From: Amycolatopsis granulosa
GTDB taxonomy: Bacteria; Actinomycetota; Actinomycetes; Mycobacteriales; Pseudonocardiaceae
DNA length: 64,000 nucleotides
Direction of reading: 5' to 3'
NCBI RefSeq assembly: GCF_011758745.1
Contig: NZ_JAANOV010000001.1
Location: 1,674,001 to 1,738,000, forward strand
In this document: in pieces, positions 17,830-27,149 of the stretch
Layout: each line of letters begins with the position of its first letter
Numbering within the stretch: the stretch's first letter is position 1
The notes under the pieces: generated by a model
What the model saw: the letters and a program-made list of their open reading frames with translations, nothing else
Database searches by the model: none
What the model was told of the DNA's origin: nothing
Translations under genes and position numbers: made by a program

Positions 17830-18992
17830 CGAAGCCCGACCCCCGCGACCTGCTCGGCATCCGCGACCTGCTGACCGACGAGGAGCGCGAGATCGCGGAC
17901 ACGGTGCGGTCCTTCGTGCGCAAGGAGGTCACCGACCACGCCGGCCAGTGGTTCGAGGACGCGACCTTCCCGAAGCACCTGGTCCCCCAGCTCGGCGAGA
18001 TGGGGCTGCTCGGCATGCACCTGACCGGCTACGGCTGCGCCGGTACCAGCGCCACCGCCTACGGCCTGGCCTGCCTGGAGCTGGAGGCCGGTGACAGCGG
18101 GCTGCGCAGCTTCGTGTCGGTGCAGGGATCGCTCGCGATGTTCCCGATCTGGAAGTACGGCTCGGACGAGCAGAAGGACCGCTGGCTGCCGCCGATGGCG
18201 CGCGGTGAGGCCATCGGCTGCTTCGGCCTGACCGAGCCCGACCGCGGCTCCGACCCGGGCGACATGCGCACCTTCGCCAAGCGGGACGGCGGCGACTGGA
18301 TCCTCAACGGCGCCAAGATGTGGATCACCAACGGCACGCTCGCCGACGTCGCGGTGGTGTGGGCGCGCACGGACGAGGGTGTACGCGGGTTCGTGGTGCC
18401 CACGGACACGCCGGGCTTCACCGCTCGCGAGATCAAGCACAAGCTGTCCCTGCGGATGTCGGCCACGGCCGAGCTGTCCTTCGACGACCTGCGGCTGCCC
18501 GGCGACGCCGTGCTGCCCGGCGTGACGGGTCTGAAGGGGCCGCTGTCCTGCCTGTCCGAGGCCCGGTTCGGCATCCTGTTCGGTGCGCTGGGCGCGGCCC
18601 GGGCCTGCTACGAGAGCGCGCTCGACTACGCGACGACGCGGGAGCAGTTCGGGCGCCCGATCGGCGGGTTCCAGCTCACCCAGCAGAAGCTCGTCGGGAT
18701 GGCACTGGAGCTGAACAAGGGCCTGCTGCTCGCGGTGCACCTGGGCCGGCGCAAGGACGGCGGCGAGCTGCCGCCCGAGCTGGTCAGCTTCGGCAAGCTG
18801 AACAACGTCCGCACCGCGATCGACATCGCCCGCACCGCGCGCACCATCCTCGCGGCGAACGGGATCAGCCTCGAGTACCCGGTGCTGCGGCACGCGAACA
18901 ACCTGGAGAGCGTGCTGACCTACGAGGGCACCGAAGAGATCCACACGCTGGTGCTCGGCCAGCTGCTGACCGGGCAGAGCGCCTACCGCTGA
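17826..18992 (+). CDS. Acyl-CoA dehydrogenase, glutaryl-CoA dehydrogenase-like
   Basis: This 388-residue FAD enzyme oxidises acyl-CoA at C2-C3. It has FGLTEPDRGSDPGDM (FAD/substrate loop), KMWITNG, ARFGILFGALGAARACYESA and REQFGRPIGGFQ. The C-terminal segment YPVLRHANNLESVLTYEGT contains the catalytic Glu of the YEGT motif. The RHANNLE-V-TYEGT-IHTLVLG pattern is closest to the glutaryl-CoA dehydrogenases, which also decarboxylate. The Arg in the RHANN segment and the Glu are both present. The coupling to an amidase (ATGA overlap) suggests a small catabolic operon, perhaps for an amide that yields a dicarboxylic acid. This is inferred from context only. Confidence 0.85.
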   Translation: MTKPDPRDLLGIRDLLTDEEREIADTVRSFVRKEVTDHAGQWFEDATFPKHLVPQLGEMGLLGMHLTGYGCAGTSATAYGLACLELEAGDSGLRSFVSVQGSLAMFPIWKYGSDEQKDRWLPPMARGEAIGCFGLTEPDRGSDPGDMRTFAKRDGGDWILNGAKMWITNGTLADVAVVWARTDEGVRGFVVPTDTPGFTAREIKHKLSLRMSATAELSFDDLRLPGDAVLPGVTGLKGPLSCLSEARFGILFGALGAARACYESALDYATTREQFGRPIGGFQLTQQKLVGMALELNKGLLLAVHLGRRKDGGELPPELVSFGKLNNVRTAIDIARTARTILAANGISLEYPVLRHANNLESVLTYEGTEEIHTLVLGQLLTGQSAYR

Positions 18993-18996
18993 CCCA

Positions 18997-19032
18997 CCCG
19001 GGTGGCGGCCACACCGGTGCCCGCCACCCGGG
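18997..19032 (+). terminator. Terminator of amidase-dehydrogenase operon
   Basis: CCCGGGTGGCGG (18997-19008) pairs perfectly with CCGCCACCCGGG (19021-19032) around a 12-base loop, directly after the dehydrogenase stop. Confidence 0.7.
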
Positions 19033-19101
19033 CGGTGAGGAACGGGCCGACCCACCCGAATGGCGGCGGCGGAGGCGGGCCGCAGGGATTAAGAAGAAGT
19101 C

Positions 19102-19977
19102 ATGCGCCGCACGCTGCTCGTCCTCGTGGTCGCCGTCTGCACGGTGCTCGCCACCACGGTCACCGCCTCCGCCGCGCCCCAGGTCCGGCACTACCAGCAC
19201 TACACAGCCCTCGGCGACTCCTACACGGCCGGTCCGCTGATCCCGTTGCAGCGCGTGGACCCGGTCGGCTGCCTGCGCTCCACCAGCAACTACCCGTCGC
19301 TGCTGGCGATCGCGCTGCGCGTCGGCTCGTTCACCGACGTGTCGTGCAGCGGCGCGGACACCCACGACATGCTCGCTCCGCAGGACGTGGTCCTCGGCCC
19401 GAACCCGCCCCAGCTCGACGCCCTGCGGCCGGACACCGACCTGGTCACGCTCGGCATCGGCGGCAACGACTACAGCGTGTTCGGCACGATCGTCGGCACC
19501 TGCCCCGGCCTGCGGGACTCGGACCCGGCCGGCAACCCGTGCGAGCGGCATTTCACGGTGGACGGCGTGGACACCATCAAGGCCCGGCTGCCGCGGACGC
19601 GGGCGAACGTCACCGCCGTGCTCGGCGAGATCCACGACCGGGCGCCGGATGCCGACGTGCTGGTGATCGGGTACCCGCGCATCGCGCCCCCGTCGGGCAC
19701 CTGCCCGGCCGTCCTGCCCTTCGCCGACGGCGACTACGCGTGGCTCAACAGCGTGGAGGAGGAGCTGAACGCGGCACTGGCGAAGGCGGCCGCCGACGAC
19801 GGGCGCGCGTCCTATGTGGACACGTTCACCCCGTCACTCGGTCACGACGCGTGCGCCCCGCCGGGGCGGGCGTGGATCAACGGCAAGGACCTCAAGCCGT
19901 GGGCGGCGAACTACCACCCGTTCTTCACCGGGATGCAGGGCGTCGCCGCGGTGACCTACGCGCACCTACGCGATTGA
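19102..19977 (+). CDS. Secreted SGNH/GDSL-family esterase
   Basis: This 291-residue exported lipase/esterase has a signal peptide (RRTLLVLVVAVCTVLATT, cleavage near ASAAP). It then shows block I YTALGDSYTAG with the nucleophile Ser, Gly in the SCSGADTHDM block, block III LGIGGNDYS and a C-terminal block resembling the catalytic Asp-x-x-His: the segment around WAANYHPFFTGMQGVA contains the His but has NYH where DxxH is common. Cys residues around GCLRS, SCSGA, TCPGL and ACAPP fit the disulfide pattern of Streptomyces-type secreted SGNH lipases. AAGAAG six bases upstream of the ATG serves as the ribosome-binding site. Its 3' end overlaps the convergent ATPase gene by 12 bases. Confidence 0.85.
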   Translation: MRRTLLVLVVAVCTVLATTVTASAAPQVRHYQHYTALGDSYTAGPLIPLQRVDPVGCLRSTSNYPSLLAIALRVGSFTDVSCSGADTHDMLAPQDVVLGPNPPQLDALRPDTDLVTLGIGGNDYSVFGTIVGTCPGLRDSDPAGNPCERHFTVDGVDTIKARLPRTRANVTAVLGEIHDRAPDADVLVIGYPRIAPPSGTCPAVLPFADGDYAWLNSVEEELNAALAKAAADDGRASYVDTFTPSLGHDACAPPGRAWINGKDLKPWAANYHPFFTGMQGVAAVTYAHLRD

Positions 19978-20412
19978 CCGCGCGTCTCCGCCGTCGTGCG
20001 GCAGCTGCCAGGTCATCGACACCGTGGTGCCCTCGTCGGTCGCCGTGACCTCGACGTGCCCGGCCAGCCCGCGAATGAGCCGCAGGCCGTGCCCGTCGAA
20101 CATCGAGCGGCCCGGCGGGGGTGGCTGCCAGCGGCCGCGGTCGAGGACGGTGACCGCGATCAGGTCGTGGTCGCGGCTGGCGTGCAGCTCCACCGGGCCG
20201 TCCGTGCCCTCGGGGTAGGCGTGGGTGGCCGAGTTCGTCAGCGCCTCGTAGCCGGCGAGGCCGATCGCGTGCGCGAGGTGACCCGGGAGGTCGAGGTCCT
20301 GCGCCCACCGCACCAGCTCGTCCCGCAGCGCGGTGACGGTCCGCCGCGAGGCGGGCCAGCGGCAGTGCAGGCTGGTTTCGGTGCACCCTGATGGACTGCG
20401 CGTCGTGTCCAT
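19966..20412 (-). CDS. Anti-sigma-factor-type ATP-binding protein
   Basis: This protein of about 148 residues has a GHKL/HATPase_c2 fold of the RsbW/SpoIIAB type. The N-box is GYEALTNSATHAYPEG, the G1 box is VLDRGRW and the G2 box is FDGHGLRLIRGL. Such proteins bind and phosphorylate anti-sigma antagonists or sequester sigma factors. No sigma factor or antagonist lies next to it. The ATG at 20412 has a GGGGG stretch six bases upstream; a GTG at 20448, six bases after the acyl-CoA ligase stop, is an alternative that would imply translational coupling and add 12 residues. It is probably cotranscribed with the ligase. Confidence 0.75.
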   Translation of the reverse strand: MDTTRSPSGCTETSLHCRWPASRRTVTALRDELVRWAQDLDLPGHLAHAIGLAGYEALTNSATHAYPEGTDGPVELHASRDHDLIAVTVLDRGRWQPPPPGRSMFDGHGLRLIRGLAGHVEVTATDEGTTVSMTWQLPHDGGDARSIA

Positions 20413-20454
20413 CGACGGCCCCCACTCGAACACGGACAGGTGGTCCACCCATGG

Positions 20455-21984
20455 TCACACCCGTGGTGGACGGGCTGAAGGGTCCTTCGGCCCCTTCTCC
20501 GGCCGTGTGGCGATCTCCCGCTTGAGGATCTTGCCGGTCGGCCCCTTCGGCAGCTCCGGCACCAGCCACACCTGGCGCGGGTACTTGTAGGCGGCGACCC
20601 GTTCCTTGACGTGGTCGCGCAGGTCGTCCGCGGTGGCGGTGGCCCCGGGCTTGAGCGCGACCGCGGCCGCGACCTCCTGACCGTGCGTGGGGTGCGGCAC
20701 GCCGATCACCGCGGCTTCGGCCACGTCCGGGTGCTCGTAGAGGACCTCTTCGACCTCTCGCGGGTACACGTTGTAGCCACCGCGGATGATCAGGTCCTTC
20801 TTCCGGTCGACGATGTAGTAGTAGCCGTCCTCGTCCTGCCGGGCCAGGTCGCCGGTGCGCAGCCAGCCGTCCGGGATCGCCTCGGCCGTGGCCTCCGGCA
20901 GGTTCCAGTAGCCGCGCATCACGTTCGGCCCGCGCACCGCGATCTCCCCGACCTCGCCCGGCTCGACCTCGGCACCGTCGGGATCGAGCAGGCGCACCTC
21001 GACCCCGTCGATCGGCGTGCCGATCGAGCCGGCCTTGCGCGGCCGGTCCGGATGGTTGAACGTGACGAGGGGCGAGGTCTCGGACAGGCCGTAGCCCTCC
21101 AGGATCGGGCACCCGAAGGTGTCCTCGAACCCGCGCAGGACCTCGACGGGCAGGGCCGCACCGCCAGAGGTGCACATCCGCAGGGCACTCGCGTCGATCC
21201 CGGCCGCCCGGGGGTGCTGGAGCAAGGCGCCGTACATGGTGGGCACGCCCTGGAAGACGGTGACCCCGAACCGGTCAATCGCGTCCAGTACGGCCTCCGG
21301 CTCGAACCGTGGCACCAGGACCAGGCAGGCGCCGCGGTGGACCGACGCGTTCAGCGCGCACGCCTGGCCGAACGTGTGGAACAGCGGCAGGCACCCCATG
21401 ACGACATCGGAGGGCCGCAGGTCGAACATCCGCTCGGCGATGGTGGTGACGTTGCTGCGGAGGTTGGCGTGGGTGAGGACGGCGCCCTTGGGGCGGCCGG
21501 TGGTTCCCGAGGTGTAGAGGATGACTGCCGGGTCGCCGTCGTCGCGGGCAGCGATGTCGTGCTCCGCCGCCGCGGTGAGGCCGGTCAGGAAGGTGGCCGG
21601 GTCGACGACCGTGCAAGGCACCCCGGCCGCGGCGGCGGCGTTGCCCACCTCGTCGGCGGCTCCGGCGAACACGAACAGCCGCGCCGCTCCGGAGTCGGTC
21701 AGGTGGTGCTTCACCTCGCGCGCCTTGAGCAGCGGGTTCATCGGCACGACGACACCGCCGGCACGCAGGATGCCGTAGTAGAGGGCGGCGAACGGCAGGA
21801 CGTTCGGCAGCATCAGGCAGACCCGGTCGCCGGCCTCCAGCCCCTCGGCGTGCAACCGGGCGGCGACGCGGGCGCTGGCCTCGTCGAGGGCGGCGTAACT
21901 CAGCACGGCGTCGCCCAGGCGCAGAGCGGGCGCGTCCGGCTGCCGCCGCGCGGTGCCGGTCAGGATGTGCGCGAGATTCGTCAT
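20455..21984 (-). CDS. Long-chain fatty-acid-CoA ligase family protein
   Basis: This 509-residue adenylate-forming enzyme activates a carboxylic acid to its CoA thioester. It has the P-loop-like VILYTSGTTGRPKGAVLTH, A5 motif YGLSETSP, A7 TGDLARQDEDGYYYIVDRKKD and A8 IIRGGYNVYPREVEEVL. The C-terminal Lys in GPTGKILKREI is the adenylation lysine. The ATG at 21984 gives the family's usual N-terminus (MTNLAHILTGTARRQPDAPAL); the open frame upstream is a shadow of the divergent regulator. It is followed six bases later by the anti-sigma-like ATPase. A PucR-type regulator is transcribed divergently and is the likely controller. Confidence 0.9.
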   Translation of the reverse strand: MTNLAHILTGTARRQPDAPALRLGDAVLSYAALDEASARVAARLHAEGLEAGDRVCLMLPNVLPFAALYYGILRAGGVVVPMNPLLKAREVKHHLTDSGAARLFVFAGAADEVGNAAAAAGVPCTVVDPATFLTGLTAAAEHDIAARDDGDPAVILYTSGTTGRPKGAVLTHANLRSNVTTIAERMFDLRPSDVVMGCLPLFHTFGQACALNASVHRGACLVLVPRFEPEAVLDAIDRFGVTVFQGVPTMYGALLQHPRAAGIDASALRMCTSGGAALPVEVLRGFEDTFGCPILEGYGLSETSPLVTFNHPDRPRKAGSIGTPIDGVEVRLLDPDGAEVEPGEVGEIAVRGPNVMRGYWNLPEATAEAIPDGWLRTGDLARQDEDGYYYIVDRKKDLIIRGGYNVYPREVEEVLYEHPDVAEAAVIGVPHPTHGQEVAAAVALKPGATATADDLRDHVKERVAAYKYPRQVWLVPELPKGPTGKILKREIATRPEKGPKDPSARPPRV

Positions 21985-22098
21985 TGAATGTCCTCCGCTT
22001 GCTCGTGCGGACCATGGTGCGGGCCGACGGGCGCGGCAGCCCATGTTCCGGCGGACAACCGCCACCCGGTCCTGGTTGTCGTGGGGAACAATGGCGTC

Positions 22099-23313
22099 GT
22101 GTCGCACACCGCTCCCGGGTTGCCGGCCGTGGCGGAAACGCTGCTGGCCCGGCTGGATCCGCTCACCGCCGGAGTGACCGCCCGGATCCGCGCCGAGGTC
22201 GGCTTCTACGTCGTCAGCGACGACGTCCCGGACGCCTCGCTGGCGGAGTCGGTGCGGGACAACCTGAGGCTGATCCTGCGCGCCCTGATCGCCGGCGAGC
22301 CGCCGGACCTGGCCGCGGCGCACGCCACCGGGCGCGAACGGGCCGTCCAGTCCGCACCGCTGCCCGAGGTGCTGGCGGCGTTCCGGATCGGCTTCGGCGG
22401 CCTGTGGGCCGCGATCGCCGCCGAAGCCCGTGCGACGGGAGCCATCGGCGATGCCACCCTGGTGGACATGGTGGCCGGTGTGTGGCAGCTGGCCGGGGAC
22501 GTGGCGGATGCGATGACCGCGGCCTACCGGGACGCCGTCGCGGAGATGATGCTGCGCGACGAACACCGGCGGTCGGTGCTCGTCGAGGCGCTGCTGTCCG
22601 GGGAGATCGACCAGCGGTCCCTGTGGGAGACGGCGCACGCACTGCGGCTGCCGGTCGAGGGCCGCTTCGTCGTGGTGGCCGCGGCGACCCCGGAGCCCGG
22701 CGGGGAGGCGCTGCCGGGGATCGCCTCCCGGCTCGCCGCGTCCGACATCCGGTCGGCGTGGCGGTTGCAGCCGCACCAGCAGGTCGGGGTGCTGGCCCTG
22801 CCCGCACCGGCCACTGTGGACGGTGTGCTCACCGTGCTGCGACGGGCGAACGCGCGGGCCGGTGTCAGCCCGGTGTACCGCACGTTGCGGGAGACGCCGC
22901 AGGCGCTCCAGTTCGCCCGGCTGGCGCTGCGGAGTCTCGGGGACGGCGAGGTCGCGCAGTTCGCCGACACCCCGCTCGCGGTGCTGCTGGCCGCGGCGCC
23001 CGCCGAGGCCGGGCAGGTCGCCGCGCGCGTGCTCGGGCCGGTGCTGGCGCTGGAAGACCGGGCACGCTTGCTGGACACGCTGGAGTGCTGGTTCGGCGCG
23101 GGCGGTTCGGCGGCGGAGGCGGCACGGCGGCTGTTCTGCCATCCCAACACGGTGCGGTACCGGCTGCGGCGGGTCGAGGAGCTGACCGGCCGGAAGCTGA
23201 CGGACCCGGCCGCGGTCGCGGAACTGTCGGCGGCCCTCCAGGCACTCCGGATGCTCCCCGGGCCGCTGCCGGACCGCGACCGCATAAGGTGGCGGCATGA
23301 CGAGCCGCGGTGA
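22099..23313 (+). CDS. PucR/CdaR-type transcriptional regulator
   Basis: This regulator of about 404 residues has a C-terminal helix-turn-helix of the PucR family. A central GGDEF-like (non-catalytic) domain is present, and at the C-terminus GSAAEAARRLFCHPNTVRYRLRR is the HTH, preceded by LLDTLECWF. The N-terminal RsbT-like/sensor half includes VFRIGFGGLW-type helices typical of actinobacterial members. The GTG at 22099 has GGGGA about 11 bases upstream; the frame is open further upstream but that part looks non-coding. It is divergent from the acyl-CoA ligase, and members often control such neighbours. The end overlaps the DinB-like gene by 17 bases. Confidence 0.8.
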   Translation: MSHTAPGLPAVAETLLARLDPLTAGVTARIRAEVGFYVVSDDVPDASLAESVRDNLRLILRALIAGEPPDLAAAHATGRERAVQSAPLPEVLAAFRIGFGGLWAAIAAEARATGAIGDATLVDMVAGVWQLAGDVADAMTAAYRDAVAEMMLRDEHRRSVLVEALLSGEIDQRSLWETAHALRLPVEGRFVVVAAATPEPGGEALPGIASRLAASDIRSAWRLQPHQQVGVLALPAPATVDGVLTVLRRANARAGVSPVYRTLRETPQALQFARLALRSLGDGEVAQFADTPLAVLLAAAPAEAGQVAARVLGPVLALEDRARLLDTLECWFGAGGSAAEAARRLFCHPNTVRYRLRRVEELTGRKLTDPAAVAELSAALQALRMLPGPLPDRDRIRWRHDEPR

Positions 23314-23794
23314 CGTGCGTCCGCCCAGCGGGAACGCGGACGAGAAGACCACGCTGGTGACCTTCCTGGACTACCTCAGGGAGGCGATCATCGCGAAGGT
23401 CGCCGGCGTGCCGGACACTGCCGCACGCACGGCGGGAGTGCCGTCGGGCACCAGCCTGCTGTGGCTGCTCAAGCACCTGATCGCGGTCGAGCACAACTGG
23501 TTCGTCTGGGCCTACCGAGGCGAGGACTCGCTCTTGGACCACGGCGCCCTGCCCGCGGACGGCGACACCAACGACACGCTGATCGCCGAATACCGCGAGA
23601 CCGTGCGGCGCGGCAACGAGATCATCGCCGCGTGCGACGACCTCGACCGGCCCGGGGCGCGATCGCTGCGGGAAACGGACTCCTGCCCGCCGTCGATGCG
23701 CTGGCTGCTCGTCCACATGATCGAGGAGACCGCCCGGCACGCCGGGCACGCCGACATCCTGCGCGAGCAGATCGACGGCTCCACCGGCCGCTGA
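23297..23794 (+). CDS. DinB-like (DUF664) protein
   Basis: This 165-residue helical-bundle protein is of the DinB/YfiT superfamily, DUF664 group. It contains LLWLLKHLIAVEHNWF with one metal-binding His and MRWLLVHMIEETARHAGHADILREQIDG with the others, the three-His pattern of the fold. Members are thought to be metal-dependent thiol (mycothiol or bacillithiol) transferases; the substrate here is unknown. The ATG sits inside the end of the PucR gene with AAGGTGG just upstream, so the two are cotranscribed. Confidence 0.8.
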   Translation: MTSRGDVRPPSGNADEKTTLVTFLDYLREAIIAKVAGVPDTAARTAGVPSGTSLLWLLKHLIAVEHNWFVWAYRGEDSLLDHGALPADGDTNDTLIAEYRETVRRGNEIIAACDDLDRPGARSLRETDSCPPSMRWLLVHMIEETARHAGHADILREQIDGSTGR

Positions 23795-23815
23795 CCCCTC
23801 CGCCGCCGGGAACGG

Positions 23816-23847
23816 GGGCCGTCCGCGGGAAACCCCGCGAACGGCCC
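23816..23847. terminator. Bidirectional terminator, DinB/valS
   Basis: Fourteen-base arms (GGGCCGTCCGCGGG at 23816-23829 and CCCGCGAACGGCCC at 23834-23847) pair with one mismatch around the tetraloop AAAC. It lies between two convergent stop codons. Confidence 0.75.
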
Positions 23848-23854
23848 ACCCACC

Positions 23855-26479
23855 TCACGCCGTGGGCAGGGAACCCAGCCGCGCGGTCAGGCGCTCGATG
23901 TCCGCCGCCGCCGCATCGCGCCGCACCTTGATCTTGTCCACGACCTCCGCCGGAGCCTTGTCCAGGAACGCCTGGTTCCCGAGCTTGCCCTCGGTCTGCT
24001 TCAGCTCCTTCTGAGCCGCCGCCAGGTCCTTCTCCAGCCGCTTGCGCTCGGCCGCCACATCGACCGCGCCCGACAGGTCCAGCTCGACGTGCACGTTTCC
24101 ACCGGACAGGCTCACCTCGACCGACGCCGAGGCGGTGAACCCGTCCCCGGGTTCGGTCAGGCGCGCGAGCGCGCGGACCGCTTCCTCGTGCCGGGCGACG
24201 TCGGCGAAGCCCGCACCGTCGACCCGCGCCGCGACGCGCTGCCCCGGCTTGAGGCCCTGGTCGGAGCGGAACCGGCGGATCTCGGTGATCAGCTTCTGCA
24301 GGTCGGCGATCCGCGCCTCGGCCGCGGCATCCGCGTAGGAGTCGTCGGCCGCGGGCCAGGAGGCGATCACGATCGACTCGCCGCCGGTCAGCGCCTGCCA
24401 CAGCTTCTCGGTGATGAACGGGATCACCGGGTGCAGCAGCCGCAGCACCGTGTCGAACACGTGCCCCAGCACCGCACGGGTGCCCTCGGCGTGCGCACCG
24501 GCGATCTGGACCTTCGCCAGTTCCAGGTACCAGTCGCACAGCTCGTCCCAGGTGAAGTGGTAGAGCCGGTCGACGGCCTTGGCGAACTGGAAGTCCTCCA
24601 GCAGGCTATCCACTTCGGACACCGTGGTGGCGAGCCTGCCGAGGATCCAGCGGTCGGCCTCGGTCAGGTCCGCCGCGGCGGGCAGCGGCCGCGCCACGGT
24701 CGCGCCGTTCATCAACGCGAACTTCGTTGCGTTCCACAGCTTCGTGCAGAAGTTGCGCGAGCCGGCCGCCCACTCCTCCGCCAGCGCCATGTCCGTGCCG
24801 GGATTGGCGCCGCGGGCGAGGGTGAAGCGGGTGGCGTCGGCGCCGTAGCTGTCCATCCAGTCCAGCGGGTCGATGACGTTGCCGCGGGACTTCGACATCT
24901 TCTTGCCCTGCGCGTCCCGGATGAGTCCGTGCAGGTAGACGTGGTCGAACGGCTGGACACCGTCACCGGCGTAGAGGCCGAACATCATCATCCGGGCGAC
25001 CCAGAAGAACAGGATGTCGTAGCCGGTGGACAGCACGGTGGTCGGGTAGAACTTGGCCAGGTCCGCCGTCCGCTCCGGCCAGCCCAGCGTGGACAGCGGC
25101 CACAGGCCCGAGGAGAACCAGGTGTCCAGGACGTCCGGGTCCTGGGTCCAGCCGTCACCCGACGGCGGCTGCTCGTCCGGCCCGACGCACACCGTCTCAC
25201 CGTCCGGCCCGTACCAGACCGGGATGCGGTGGCCCCACCACAACTGGCGCGAAATGGTCCAGTCGTGCATGTTGTCGACCCAGTCGAAGTAGCGCTTCGC
25301 CAGCTCCGGCGGGTGGATCTGGGTGCGCCCGTCGCGCACCGCGTCCCCGGCCGCGCGAGCCAGCGGCTCCACGTTGACCCACCACTGCAGCGACAGCCGC
25401 GGCTCCACCACCGTGTCGCACCGCGAGCAGTGGCCGACCGCGTGCAGGTACGGCCGCTTCTCGGCGACGATCCGGCCCTGCTCGCGCAGCACGGCGACGA
25501 TCGCCGGACGGGCCTCGAACCGGTCGAGCCCCTGGAACGGGCCGGCCACGGTGATGGTGGCGCGCTCGTCCATGATCGTCGGCATCGGCAGGTCGTGCCT
25601 GCGCCCGATCTCGAAGTCGTTCGGGTCGTGCGCCGGGGTGACCTTGACCGCGCCGGTGCCGAACTCCGGGTCGACGTGCTCGTCGGCGATGATCGGGATG
25701 CGGCGGCCGGTCAGCGGCAGCTCCACCTCGGTGCCGACCAGGTGCCGGTACCGTTCGTCGTCCGGGTGCACGGCCACCGCGGTGTCGCCCAGCATGGTCT
25801 CGGCGCGGGTGGTGGCCACCACGATCGCGTTGTCACCGTCGCCGTAGCGGATCGAGACGAGCTCGCCCTCGTCCTCGGAGTGCTCGACCTCGATGTCGGA
25901 CAGCGCGGTGAGGCACCGCGGGCACCAGTTGATGATGCGTTCGGCGCGGTAGATCAGGCCGTCGTCGAACAGCCGCTTGAACATGGTCTGCACGGCGCGG
26001 GACAGGCCCTCGTCCATGGTGAACCGCTCGCGCGACCAGTCGACACCGTCACCGAGGCGCCGCATCTGGCCGAGGATCTTGCCGCCGTACTCGGCCTTCC
26101 ACTCCCAGACCCGCTCGACGAACTTCTCGCGGCCCAGGTCGTGGCGGGACTTGCCCTGCTGGGCCAGCTCGCGCTCGACGACGTTCTGGGTGGCGATCCC
26201 GGCGTGGTCCATGCCCGGCAGCCACAGGACCTCGTAGCCCTGCATGCGGCGGCGGCGCGTCATCACGTCCATCAGGGTGTGGTTGAGCGCGTGCCCCATG
26301 TGCAGGCTGCCGGTCACGTTCGGCGGCGGCAGCACGATGGTGAACGGAGGCTTGTCCGACCCGGCATCGGCCGTGAAGTAGCCCGCGTCTACCCACCGCT
26401 GGTAGAGGGCGGCTTCTTCATCGGCCGGGTTCCATGCGGCCGGGAGGGCGGGCTGCTGGTCAGGGGCGTTCTCCGTCAC
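23855..26479 (-). CDS. valS: Valyl-tRNA synthetase
   Basis: ValS charges tRNA-Val. The 874-residue class Ia enzyme has the HIGH-type motif [17 protein letters not shown] and the KMSKS motif [11 protein letters not shown]. The editing (CP1) domain contains [17 protein letters not shown], and the anticodon-binding domain is followed by a C-terminal coiled coil ([18 protein letters not shown]). The GTG at 26479 gives the N-terminus [18 protein letters not shown]. It is preferred to an upstream in-frame ATG at 26656 because TACACT lies eight bases before it on the minus strand, as expected for a leaderless transcript. No T-box structure was seen. Confidence 0.96.
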   Translation of the reverse strand: MTENAPDQQPALPAAWNPADEEAALYQRWVDAGYFTADAGSDKPPFTIVLPPPNVTGSLHMGHALNHTLMDVMTRRRRMQGYEVLWLPGMDHAGIATQNVVERELAQQGKSRHDLGREKFVERVWEWKAEYGGKILGQMRRLGDGVDWSRERFTMDEGLSRAVQTMFKRLFDDGLIYRAERIINWCPRCLTALSDIEVEHSEDEGELVSIRYGDGDNAIVVATTRAETMLGDTAVAVHPDDERYRHLVGTEVELPLTGRRIPIIADEHVDPEFGTGAVKVTPAHDPNDFEIGRRHDLPMPTIMDERATITVAGPFQGLDRFEARPAIVAVLREQGRIVAEKRPYLHAVGHCSRCDTVVEPRLSLQWWVNVEPLARAAGDAVRDGRTQIHPPELAKRYFDWVDNMHDWTISRQLWWGHRIPVWYGPDGETVCVGPDEQPPSGDGWTQDPDVLDTWFSSGLWPLSTLGWPERTADLAKFYPTTVLSTGYDILFFWVARMMMFGLYAGDGVQPFDHVYLHGLIRDAQGKKMSKSRGNVIDPLDWMDSYGADATRFTLARGANPGTDMALAEEWAAGSRNFCTKLWNATKFALMNGATVARPLPAAADLTEADRWILGRLATTVSEVDSLLEDFQFAKAVDRLYHFTWDELCDWYLELAKVQIAGAHAEGTRAVLGHVFDTVLRLLHPVIPFITEKLWQALTGGESIVIASWPAADDSYADAAAEARIADLQKLITEIRRFRSDQGLKPGQRVAARVDGAGFADVARHEEAVRALARLTEPGDGFTASASVEVSLSGGNVHVELDLSGAVDVAAERKRLEKDLAAAQKELKQTEGKLGNQAFLDKAPAEVVDKIKVRRDAAAADIERLTARLGSLPTA

Positions 26480-26487
26480 AACCGGTA

Positions 26488-26493
26488 AGTGTA
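26488..26493 (-). promoter_or_regulatory. Leaderless -10 of valS
   Basis: Minus-strand TACACT matches TANNNT and ends eight bases before the GTG start. There is no ribosome-binding site, so transcription probably starts at or next to the start codon. Confidence 0.5.
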
Positions 26494-26672
26494 CGAACCG
26501 GGTAATCCGCGCTGCATCCGCATCGCCTCCGCGACCGGTGATGATCTCCACCCGCTCGACGTCCGGCTCCGCGGGTCCGAAGTGGACGGCCAGCCCGACG
26601 TCCGGCTTCGACGAGACCGCGGCGAACGACGTCACCGAGCCGCTGCCCGAGGTCACCGGTGGCGGCCGCAGT

Positions 26673-26701
26673 TCGACAGTTCAGGCTCATCAGTCTAGCC
26701 T
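26673..26701 (+). promoter_or_regulatory. Promoter of marR-MFS pair
   Basis: -35 TCGACA (26673-26678), a 17-bp spacer and -10 TAGCCT (26696-26701). The ATG at 26708 is six bases past the -10, so the mRNA is probably leaderless. Confidence 0.5.
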
Positions 26702-26707
26702 GTGGAT

Positions 26708-27145
26708 ATGACCCGGGTGCCGAACGACGTCGCGCGACTGGCGGGATCCGTGCGGGCGGTGGTCGGGCAGTTGCACCGCAGGTTGCGGCAGGTCGACAAC
26801 GCGGGGGTGCTCACGCCGTCCCAGTCGGCGGTGCTCGCCCGGCTGGACCGGGACGGCCCGGCCACCCAGGCTCAGCTCGCGGCGGCCGAGCACGTCCGGC
26901 AGCAGTCCATGGCGGCCACGCTCGCCGTGCTGGACGAGCTCGGTTACCTCACCCGCACGCCCGACCCGCGGGACGGCCGCCGCATCGTGATCAGCCTGTC
27001 GGACCTGGGCGAGAAAACCGTGCGGGGCGTCCACCAGCACCGCGAGGAGTGGCTGGCCCGCGCCCTGGTCGACGAGCTCACCCCCGGCGAACGCCGCACG
27101 ATCGACGACGCACTGCCGCTGCTGCGGCGGCTGGCGCAACGATGA
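26708..27145 (+). CDS. MarR-family transcriptional regulator
   Basis: This winged-helix regulator has about 145 residues. The HTH is in ATQAQLAAAEHVRQQSMAATLAVLDELGYL, and the wing is TRTPDPRDGRRIVISLSDLGEK, the classic MarR DPRDGR motif. The ATG at 26708 is favoured by its position behind the -10; a GTG at 26702 is possible. It is followed after four bases by an MFS efflux gene, the usual partnership in which MarR represses an exporter until a toxic ligand binds. Confidence 0.85.
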   Translation: MTRVPNDVARLAGSVRAVVGQLHRRLRQVDNAGVLTPSQSAVLARLDRDGPATQAQLAAAEHVRQQSMAATLAVLDELGYLTRTPDPRDGRRIVISLSDLGEKTVRGVHQHREEWLARALVDELTPGERRTIDDALPLLRRLAQR

Positions 27146-27149
27146 GGAA

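Noticed and set aside
20455..23352. A 965-codon version of the acyl-CoA ligase
   Set aside because: The extra N-terminal part reads the antisense strand of the PucR gene and has no family similarity. The ligase start at 21984 gives the usual N-terminus.
26480..26700. T-box or amino-acid riboswitch before valS
   Set aside because: No conserved T-box bulge or specifier was found, and the -10 box sits eight bases before the start, leaving no leader.
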